Origin: Stenotrophomonas chelatiphaga
Lineage (GTDB): Bacteria > Pseudomonadota > Gammaproteobacteria > Xanthomonadales > Xanthomonadaceae
NCBI RefSeq assembly: GCF_001431535.1
Contig: NZ_LDJK01000060.1
Location: forward strand, 30,756 to 94,755
Direction: 5' to 3'
DNA length: 64,000 nucleotides
The notes below the pieces were generated by a model that saw only the letters and a program-made list of their open reading frames with translations, did not search any database and was not told where the DNA came from. A program made the position numbers and the translations under genes. This document shows, one piece after another, positions 57,536-64,000 of the stretch (the first letter of the stretch is position 1; each line of letters starts with the position of its first letter).

Positions 57536-58959
57536 CGGCCCAGCACCGCATTGCGGCGGCTGTACAGGAAGTACACCGCCAGCCCGATCACGTTCCAGAT
57601 CAGGAAATACAGCTGGGTGCTGTGCGGCAGGCTGAAGAACAGATACACACAGCCCAGCGCGGCGGCCGGACCGACGATCCAGGCCAGCGGCGTGCGGAAG
57701 GTGCGCGCGCGATCCGGTTCACGGCGGCGCATCACCACCAGGCACACGCCCACCGCGGTGAAGGCGGCCAGCGTACCGGCATTGGCCAGTGCGGCGATTT
57801 CATCCAGCCGCGCCACGCCGGCCAGCGCCGACACCAGCAGCGCACTGAACAGCGTGGTCGCCACCGGCGTGCCGGTGCGCTTGCTGACATTGGACAGGCG
57901 GCGCGGCAGCATGCCGTCGCGGCCCATGACGAAGAACACCCGGCTCTGGCCGAACATGAAAGCCAGCAGCACGGTGGGCAGCGCCACGATGGCCACGACG
58001 CCGATGATCAGCGCGGCGGTCGGGTGGCCCAGCTGGCGCATGATCAGCGCCAGCGGCTCGGCGCTGCTGCCGAACACCGCATAGCTCATCGCACCGACCG
58101 CAGCCAGCGCGACCAGCATGTAGACGATGGTGCAGCCGACCATCGAACCGATGATGCCGATCGACAGGTCGCGGCCCGGGTTCTTGGTTTCTTCGGCGGC
58201 GGTGGCGATCGCATCGAAGCCGTAGAAGGCGAAGAAGATGATCGCCGCGGCTGCCATGACGCCGCGCTCCAACCCGTCCGGGCCCAGCGATTTGGCGAAG
58301 CCATACGGCATGAACGGCTGCAGGTTGGCGCTGTCGAACGCCGGCAGGGCCACGGCGATGAACACCCCCAGCGCGATCAGCTTGAGCACGACCAGTACGG
58401 CATTCAGCGTGGCGCTTTCCTTGGTGCCCAGCATCAGGCCACCGGCTACCAGCCAGGTGATCAGCACGGCCGGCAGGTTGAACACACCGCCTTCCACGTG
58501 CGGGCCGGCCGACAGTGCCAGCGGCAGGCGGATGTCGATGCCCATCTGGCTGTTCACCCATTCCAGGAAGCCGACGAAGTAGCCCGACCAGCCGACGGCC
58601 ACGGTACTCACCACCAGCGAGTACTCCAGGATCAGGCTCCAGCCGACCACCCAGGCGAAGATCTCGCCGAGCGCGGTGTAACTGTAGGTATAGGCACTGC
58701 CGGAGGCCGGCATCATCGTCGCCAGTTCGGCATACGACAGCGCGGCGCAGGCGCAGACCGCACCGGCGATGGCGAAGGAGATCAGCACCGCCGGACCGGC
58801 CAGGTTGGCACCCACGCCGATCAGCGTGTAGATGCCGGTACCGACGATGGCGCCGATGCCCAGCGCGATCAGGTGCGGCCAACTCAGCGTACGGACCAGC
58901 TGCCTTCCGGCTTCATGGACGGTGACGGTATCCAGGGATTTGCGCCGGAGCAATGACAT
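57532..58959 (-). CDS. APC-family amino acid permease (cationic amino acid transporter-like)
   Basis: 475 aa with about 12-13 membrane helices. The APC signature GIGAIVGTGIYTLIGVGAN is near 34-52, then YAELATMMPASGSAYTYSY near 77-95 and GFDAIATAAEETKNPGRDL near 250-268. The pattern resembles YfnA/CAT-type proton-coupled transporters. It begins ATG 58959 after a GAGG site. The substrate cannot be read from the sequence. Confidence 0.9.
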   Translation of the reverse strand: MSLLRRKSLDTVTVHEAGRQLVRTLSWPHLIALGIGAIVGTGIYTLIGVGANLAGPAVLISFAIAGAVCACAALSYAELATMMPASGSAYTYSYTALGEIFAWVVGWSLILEYSLVVSTVAVGWSGYFVGFLEWVNSQMGIDIRLPLALSAGPHVEGGVFNLPAVLITWLVAGGLMLGTKESATLNAVLVVLKLIALGVFIAVALPAFDSANLQPFMPYGFAKSLGPDGLERGVMAAAAIIFFAFYGFDAIATAAEETKNPGRDLSIGIIGSMVGCTIVYMLVALAAVGAMSYAVFGSSAEPLALIMRQLGHPTAALIIGVVAIVALPTVLLAFMFGQSRVFFVMGRDGMLPRRLSNVSKRTGTPVATTLFSALLVSALAGVARLDEIAALANAGTLAAFTAVGVCLVVMRRREPDRARTFRTPLAWIVGPAAALGCVYLFFSLPHSTQLYFLIWNVIGLAVYFLYSRRNAVLGR

Positions 58960-59095
58960 GCGGGCCTCGTGGTGACTGGGAACGACAAGTGCCCGAGTGT
59001 GACCGAACGCGGCGCAGCATTACTACTGACGGACGCTCATTGACAAACCGCCATGCGTTGCATCAGGCATGTTCTGCCGGAATCGGCACAACGGC

Positions 59096-59728
59096 TCAGC
59101 CGTTCAACCCGAGCCGGATGCCGAAGCCCAGCAGGAATACGCCGGCCACGCGCCGCAGCAGGTCACTGACGCGCGGATGCTGGATCAACCGCCGACGGGC
59201 CAGGTTGCCCGCGCCGATCAGCAGCGAGCAGTACGCCACGCTGACCACGAAGATGATCCCGGCCAGCGCGGCGAAGGTGGCCACGCCCTGGTGCTGGCGC
59301 GGGTCGATGAACAGCGGCAGGAACGCCATGTAGAACAGGATCGCCTTCGGGTTGAGCAGGCTGACCAGGATCGCCTGGCGGAAGTAGTGGCCCGGTGCCA
59401 GCCGCACGCTGCCCGGCAGGTCGCCGCCGTCGGCCTTCGGCGTGCGCAGCAGGCTGATGCCCACCCACACCAGGTAGGCCGCGCCCAGGTACTGCACGGC
59501 ATGGAACACGGTCGGGTTGGCTTTCAGCAGCGCGGCCACGCCGGCCAGCGCCAGCCACATCAGGATCTGGTCGCCCACCAGCAGGCCGGCCAGCGCCGTA
59601 TAGCCACCGCGCACGCCACCGCGGCCGGTGGCGGTGAGCAGGGTGAAGGTGCCCGGACCCGGCAGGGCCAGGAACACCAGCACGGCGACCAGGAAGGTCC
59701 ACAGGTCCTGGATGCCCATCCACGGCAT
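59096..59728 (-). CDS. LysE/RhtB-family exporter, LeuE-like
   Basis: 210 aa, six membrane helices. LALPGPGTFTLLTATGRGG near 20-38 and SLLNPKAILFYMAFLPLFID near 122-141 are typical of LysE-family exporters. GGYTALAGLLVGDQILMWLA with AALLKANP resembles the leucine exporter LeuE. It would expel excess neutral amino acids. ATG 59719, three codons later, is an alternative start. Confidence 0.88.
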   Translation of the reverse strand: MPWMGIQDLWTFLVAVLVFLALPGPGTFTLLTATGRGGVRGGYTALAGLLVGDQILMWLALAGVAALLKANPTVFHAVQYLGAAYLVWVGISLLRTPKADGGDLPGSVRLAPGHYFRQAILVSLLNPKAILFYMAFLPLFIDPRQHQGVATFAALAGIIFVVSVAYCSLLIGAGNLARRRLIQHPRVSDLLRRVAGVFLLGFGIRLGLNG

Positions 59729-59762
59729 GGCGGCTTACTCGTTCAACGCAGGGGGCTTCATT

Positions 59763-59943
59763 GTAGTGACGGCCAACGGCCGTCACTACCGGGCGCTGGG
59801 GTGGGTAGCGCCGAGCCACGCTCGGCGAGCGCAGCGGCAACGCCGTGACGACCAACGGTCGTCACCCACCAAGGCAATCGTTACCCCCCAAGGCAATCGT
59901 CACCCACCAGTTCACGCGCTGACGGCCAGCGGCCGTCACTACC
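59763..59943. repeat. Mixed repeat array upstream of leuE-like gene
   Basis: In order: GTAGTGACGGCC...CTACC (59763-59790), a GCCGAGC...GCTCGGC element (59810-59826), GTGACGACC...GGTCGTCAC (59845-59865), two short half-units CAAGGCAATCGT, and a final SMAG-like copy (59920-59943) that includes the LysR stop codon. Four repeat types occur within 180 bp. Confidence 0.8.
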
Positions 59944-60850
59944 CGCTGGGCAATCCCTGCAGCAACGGCGTCAGCCGCTCGCCCAGGAACCCATGCAGCT
60001 GCCGCACCGCCGGCGAAAACTGCTTGCGGTGCGGGCAGACCAGGTTCAACGGCAGGCTCTCGCCCTGGCCGTCGAGCAGCACCTGCAGGCGCCCGGCGCG
60101 TACGTCATCACCGACATCCAGCCACGATTTGTAGGCGATGCCCTCGCCAGCCACCGCCCAGCGACGCACCACGTCGGCGTCGTCGCACAGCAGCGCACCA
60201 CGCACCGCCACCACGCTGCGGCGGCCGTCCTGTTCGAAACTCCAGCGGTCGTGGGTGCGGCCACCCAGCTGGTACAGCAGGCAGGCGTGGTCCTTCAGCG
60301 CATCCAGGCTGTCCGGTGCCGGGTGCGCCTGCAGGTAGGCGGGAGACGCCACCAGCACGCGGCGGTTGCCCGCCAGCAGCGGCAGGGCGACATAGCTGGC
60401 GTTGTCGAAACGGCCCAGCCGGAAGGCGATATCGACCGGATCGCGGAACACATCGGCCACCTGGTCGGACAGCTGCAGGTGCAGCTGCAGCCGCGGATGC
60501 GCACGCCGGAACGCGGTCAGCCAGGGCAGCAGCACGTTGCGGCCGAGATCGGACGGCGCCGCCACCTGCAGGGTGCCGGCCAGTTCGGCGGCCTCGCCCT
60601 GCACCCGCGCCTGACCCTCGCGCAGCGTTGCCAGGCCTTCCTGTGCATAAGGCAGGTACTGCGCGCCTTCGGCCGTCAGGCGCAGGCTGCGGGTGGTGCG
60701 TACGAACAGGCGCAGGTCGAGCTCGCGCTCCAGCCGTGCGATCGCCGCGGCCACCTGCCCGGGCAGCAGGTCCACCTCGCGCGCTGCACGGCTGAAACTG
60801 CCCAGCGCCGCCGTACGCACGAACAGCTGCAGGTCATCGAAGCGGACCAT
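59939..60850 (-). CDS. LysR-family transcriptional regulator
   Basis: 303 aa from ATG 60850 (a GTG three codons earlier is possible). The winged helix-turn-helix (about 1-60) reads FDDLQLFVRTAALGSFSRAA...RLERELDLRLFVRTTRSLRL, followed by a substrate-binding domain of the type common in CrgA/DmlR-like members. It is divergent from the dehydrogenase at 60949, with 98 bp between starts, so it probably controls that gene. The stop codon is contributed by a repeat element. Confidence 0.92.
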   Translation of the reverse strand: MVRFDDLQLFVRTAALGSFSRAAREVDLLPGQVAAAIARLERELDLRLFVRTTRSLRLTAEGAQYLPYAQEGLATLREGQARVQGEAAELAGTLQVAAPSDLGRNVLLPWLTAFRRAHPRLQLHLQLSDQVADVFRDPVDIAFRLGRFDNASYVALPLLAGNRRVLVASPAYLQAHPAPDSLDALKDHACLLYQLGGRTHDRWSFEQDGRRSVVAVRGALLCDDADVVRRWAVAGEGIAYKSWLDVGDDVRAGRLQVLLDGQGESLPLNLVCPHRKQFSPAVRQLHGFLGERLTPLLQGLPSG

Positions 60851-60948
60851 TTTCACCACAGCAGAGAAAGTGATGAACGATTCTGCGCCTTTCCAGCGTC
60901 ACCTGCAGCGTCCATCCTGAGCGCATTCCCCCGCTGCGGAGTCACCCC

Positions 60949-61956
60949 ATGCGCGCTGTTGCCTATACCCACGCCGGCCTGTCGCCGGACGACGCCACCT
61001 CCCTGGTCGATATCGATCTGGACATCCCCACCCCGGGCCCGCGCGACCTGCGCGTGGCGGTCAAGGCCGTGGCGGTGAACCCGGTCGACGCCAAGGTGCG
61101 CCGCAACGCTGCCACTGAAACCCCGCGCGTGCTCGGCTTCGATGCGGTGGGCGTGGTGGATGCAGTGGGCAGCGAGGTCACCCTGTTCCAGCCCGGCGAC
61201 GAGGTCTACTACGCCGGCGCCATCGACCGTGCCGGCAGCAATGCCGAGTACCAGCTGGTGGACGAACGCATTGTCGGCCGCAAGCCGTCCAGCCTGGACG
61301 ACGCCAGTGCCGCGGCACTGCCGCTGACCGCGATCACCGCATGGGAACTGCTGTTCGACCGCCTGCGCATCGCCGAGGGCAAGGGCGAAGGGCAGACCCT
61401 GCTGGTGATCGGCGCGGCCGGAGGCGTCGGCTCGATCCTGGTGCAGCTGGCCCGCCAGCTGACCAAGCTGACCGTGGTCGGCACCGCCTCGCGCCCGGAA
61501 ACCCAGGACTGGGTGTACGCACTGGGCGCGCACCATGTCATCGACCACAGCCAGCCGCTGTCCGAAGGCCTGGCACGGCTTGGCATCGCGCATGTCGAAC
61601 ACGTGGCCAGCCTGACCCACACCGACCAGCATTACGCACAGATCATCGAAGTACTGGCACCGCAGGGCCAGCTCGGCCTGATCGACGACCCGGGCCAGCT
61701 GGACGTGATGGCGCTGAAGCGCAAATCCGCCTCGCTGCACTGGGAGTTCATGTTCGCCCGGCCGCTGCACCAGACCGCCGACATGCAACAGCAGCACGTC
61801 CTGCTCAACCGCGTCGCCGGCTTGATCGACGCCGGCGTACTGCGCACCACGCTGGGCGAAAACCTGGGCCGCATCAACGCCGCCAACCTGCGCCGCGCGC
61901 ACGCGCTGATCGAAAGCCAGAAAGCCAAGGGCAAGATCGTGCTGGAAGGCTGGTAA
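60949..61956 (+). CDS. Zinc-type alcohol dehydrogenase / quinone reductase-like
   Basis: 335 aa of the medium-chain dehydrogenase family, TIGR02817-like. It begins MRAVAYTHAGLSPDDATSLV and has VKAVAVNPVDAKVRR, GFDAVGVV and the NADPH-binding TLLVIGAAGGVGSILVQLAR near 145-164. The catalytic-zinc cysteine is not evident, so quinone or enal reduction is more likely than alcohol oxidation. A divergent LysR gene lies upstream and a weak terminator downstream. Confidence 0.9.
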   Translation: MRAVAYTHAGLSPDDATSLVDIDLDIPTPGPRDLRVAVKAVAVNPVDAKVRRNAATETPRVLGFDAVGVVDAVGSEVTLFQPGDEVYYAGAIDRAGSNAEYQLVDERIVGRKPSSLDDASAAALPLTAITAWELLFDRLRIAEGKGEGQTLLVIGAAGGVGSILVQLARQLTKLTVVGTASRPETQDWVYALGAHHVIDHSQPLSEGLARLGIAHVEHVASLTHTDQHYAQIIEVLAPQGQLGLIDDPGQLDVMALKRKSASLHWEFMFARPLHQTADMQQQHVLLNRVAGLIDAGVLRTTLGENLGRINAANLRRAHALIESQKAKGKIVLEGW

Positions 61957-61982
61957 GCCTCCCAGGCATCGGGGTCGCAACC

Positions 61983-62008
61983 GGGGTCACAGACCCCTCT
62001 CTCTTTTC
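61983..62008 (+). terminator. Weak terminator after dehydrogenase gene
   Basis: GGGGTC-ACA-GACCCC followed by TCTCTCTTTT, 26 bp past the stop. Confidence 0.65.
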
Positions 62009-62044
62009 TTTCAACGCGGCTGACAGCAAGCGAACAACCGTCAG

Positions 62045-62147
62045 CGGGTGGGGCAGGGAGGTTATGCGGGGCCTTGAGCGGCAGGAGCCGCGAAGAGCTA
62101 CATGGACGTACTTGCGCGTGCCCCGCATAACCTCCCCGCCCCACCCG
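62045..62147. repeat. 103-bp near-perfect inverted repeat, MITE-like
   Basis: Arms at 62045-62072 and 62120-62147 are 28 bp with one mismatch (inner end GCGGGGC / GCCCCGC; outer end CGGGTGGGGC / GCCCCACCCG). The 47-bp centre contains its own small hairpin (GCGGC-AGGA-GCCGC, 62079-62092). It occupies the gap between the dehydrogenase and rmuC. No gene is seen in 61957-62251. Confidence 0.75.
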
Positions 62148-62251
62148 ACACCCAGCCCTGCTGGAAGCCTGACAGCCGCGAGGGGGTTCCACCCGCTCGA
62201 CCAACCACCCCCGGCGCAGCGCATGAGACGGCAGCCGCCTAAACTAGCGGC

Positions 62252-63814
62252 ATGGAAACCCAGACGCTTGCTCTACTGGCCGTGCTGTTGCTGGCCGTCA
62301 TCCTTGTCCTGCTGGTGGTGGTGCTGCGCCGCTCCGGTAGCGGCACCGACACCCACGAGCTGGACGCACTGCGCCAGGCGCTGGCCGACGAACGCGACCG
62401 CAGCCTGGCCGCACAGGTCGACGCCGGCCAGCTGCGTGGACGCCTGCAGTCGCTGCAGGACGACATCGAAGGCGAACGCCGACGTGGACTGGAAGCGCAG
62501 CAGGCGCTCAGCGCAGCACAGGCACGCATCGAACGCGACGCCGCACTGGCCAGCGAGCGTGACACCCGCCTGGTCGAACGCGGCAACGCGCTGCAGCAGT
62601 TGCAGGCGCAGCTGGCCGATGCGCAGCAGCAGCTGCACGCCCAGCGCGAGACCTACCAGCAGCTGCATGGCGAGCACACCCGCATGCAGGCCAACCTGCA
62701 GCACTCCCAGCAGGCCAGCGACGAACTGCGCGCCTACCTGGACAGTGCCAAGGAGAAGCTGAGCGGCGCCTTCGCCGAACTGGCCGGCAAGGTCTTCGAA
62801 GAACGTGGACAGCAGTTCGAGAAGAACGTGCGCCATGCCACCGGGCAGTCGCGGCAGGACATCGAGAACCTGCTGAAACCCTTCACCGAACGCCTGCAGG
62901 AGTTCCGCGGCCGGGTCGACGTGCTGTATGCCGAAGAAGCCCGCGAACGGGCCAGCCTGCTCGGCGCGGTGGGTGAGCTGAAGACGCTCAACCAGGACAT
63001 GGCCTCGCAGGCGGCGGCACTGACCAATGCCTTGAAGGGCAATGCGAAGGTGCGCGGCGACTGGGGCGAGCTGATGCTGGAAACCGTGCTGCGCGGCTCC
63101 GGGCTGGAAGAAGGCGTGCACTACAAACGCCAGCAGCACGTGGTGGATGACGAAGGCGAACGCCTGCGCCCGGACGTGGTGGTGAACTTCCCGGACCAGC
63201 GCAGCATCGTGGTCGACAGTAAGGTCAACCTGGTGGCGTGGCAGGAAGCCATGAACGCGGTGACCCCCGACGCCAGCGGCGAGGCCCTGCTGCGGCATGC
63301 CACCGCGCTGCGCGCACACGTGCGCGACCTTGGCGTGCGCAACTATCCCAAGGCGATGGGCGAAGAGCAGACGCTGGATGTGACCATCGCCTTCGTGCCG
63401 ATCGAAGGCGCCTTGTCGGCCGCGCTGTCGGCCGATCCTTCGCTGCAGACCTATGCCTTCGACAACAAAGTGGTATTCGCTTCGCCCAATACGCTGATGG
63501 CGCTGCTGCGCGTGGCCGAGCGGTTGTGGACGCGCGACAAGGTGCAGAAGCAGGCGTTGCAGATCAGCGATGCCGGTGGCCTGGTGCTGGACGCGCTGAT
63601 GGCCTTCCTGACCGATTTCAACAACGTCGGCAAGAAGCTCGAAGACGCCACCACCGCGTTCTCCAATGCCCGCAACCGGCTGCAGGATTCGCGACACTCG
63701 GCGATCAGCCGCGCGCGAAGGTTGGCCGAGCTGGGCAGCAAGGCCAAGAAAGCGCTGCCGCCTGAACTGCAGCCCGATACCGTGCAGCAACTGGCAGGGC
63801 CTGACGAAGAGTAG
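62252..63814 (+). CDS. rmuC: DNA recombination protein RmuC
   Basis: 520 aa. An N-terminal membrane anchor (METQTLALLAVLLLAVILVL) is followed by a long coiled coil (about 40-165, Gln/Ala/Leu-rich) and the RmuC nuclease-like domain (about 190-480), with RGDWGELMLETVLRGSGLEE, RPDVVVNFPDQ and VDSKVNL, a PD-(D/E)xK-type core. RmuC limits rearrangement at inverted repeats. Length is normal; no partner gene is adjacent. Confidence 0.95.
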   Translation: METQTLALLAVLLLAVILVLLVVVLRRSGSGTDTHELDALRQALADERDRSLAAQVDAGQLRGRLQSLQDDIEGERRRGLEAQQALSAAQARIERDAALASERDTRLVERGNALQQLQAQLADAQQQLHAQRETYQQLHGEHTRMQANLQHSQQASDELRAYLDSAKEKLSGAFAELAGKVFEERGQQFEKNVRHATGQSRQDIENLLKPFTERLQEFRGRVDVLYAEEARERASLLGAVGELKTLNQDMASQAAALTNALKGNAKVRGDWGELMLETVLRGSGLEEGVHYKRQQHVVDDEGERLRPDVVVNFPDQRSIVVDSKVNLVAWQEAMNAVTPDASGEALLRHATALRAHVRDLGVRNYPKAMGEEQTLDVTIAFVPIEGALSAALSADPSLQTYAFDNKVVFASPNTLMALLRVAERLWTRDKVQKQALQISDAGGLVLDALMAFLTDFNNVGKKLEDATTAFSNARNRLQDSRHSAISRARRLAELGSKAKKALPPELQPDTVQQLAGPDEE

Positions 63815-63868
63815 ACACATCGCTTCGGTATCCTCGGTGACCGACCCGCACCCTGATGGATACCGCCG

Positions 63869-64000
63869 ATGCGCCTTTCCCTGCTGACCAGCCTGTTGCT
63901 GGTGACTTCCCTTGCCGGCTGTGCCTTCGGCGGTAGTCGCCCGGATACCGCCTCGTCGGCTGCCGACACGGTGCCGGCCGTGGCCGCGCTGGATGCCGCC
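63869..64000 (+). CDS. Putative lipoprotein (5' part only)
   Basis: The first 44 codons of a gene cut by the right edge. MRLSLLTSLLLVTSLAGCAF has a clear lipobox (LAGC, Cys18), followed by Gly/Ser/Ala/Asp-rich sequence. It is 54 bp downstream of rmuC in the same direction. Function cannot be judged. Confidence 0.75.
   Translation, partial: MRLSLLTSLLLVTSLAGCAFGGSRPDTASSAADTVPAVAALDAA

Overview
The window is high-GC gammaproteobacterial chromosome. It most resembles Stenotrophomonas (maltophilia group, Xanthomonadaceae). The evidence is the replication-origin block gyrB-recF-dnaN-dnaA / rpmH-rnpA-yidC-mnmE, the xanthomonad-type tonB-exbB-exbD1-exbD2 cluster, the large Xanthomonas/Caulobacter-type TonB-dependent receptors, and many intergenic GTAG-type (SMAG-like) palindromic repeats built on GACGGCC/GGCCGTC cores. 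No search could be run, so family names rest on recognised motifs and gene order.

Region 1 (1-17114) is a pectin-uptake locus. On the minus strand it has a very large secreted LamG-type protein (cut by the left edge), a fused PL10 pectate lyase / CE8 pectin methylesterase and two TonB-dependent receptors. Divergent kdgK-kdgA turn the final product KDG into pyruvate and glyceraldehyde-3-phosphate. A third receptor follows a small membrane protein. Both minus-strand receptor promoters share a conserved block, and a TGACACCG element lies in front of both receptors and kdgK.

Region 2 (17169-31222) is mixed. It holds the Ku-LigD end-joining pair, small conserved proteins, a FecA-like receptor, an aromatic aminotransferase (tyrB), fbp, a 2OG-Fe(II) oxygenase-like protein, a DUF922 protease-like protein, an orphan HI1420-type antitoxin, a PA0069-type radical SAM protein and pdxJ.

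Region 3 (31269-38558) holds cardiolipin synthase, the TonB energising complex, a TPR protein, an M48 lipoprotein protease and a CPBP protease.

Region 4 (38628-49837) is the origin. The dnaA-dnaN gap is the likely oriC, by comparison with X. campestris. The recF-dnaN gap carries more DnaA boxes, and four parS sites or close matches lie between recF and dnaN. A dnaN terminator sits exactly between two of them.

Region 5 (49838-64000) contains a YhcG/DUF1016 nuclease-like gene, glpQ, a small Cys-rich membrane protein, a rhomboid protease and terC behind a manganese (yybP-ykoY) riboswitch. Then come an RlmI-like methyltransferase, an M19 dipeptidase, an APC permease, a LeuE-type exporter, a LysR regulator divergent from a quinone-reductase-like dehydrogenase, rmuC and a truncated lipoprotein. 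No tRNA, rRNA, CRISPR array, prophage or intact insertion sequence was seen.
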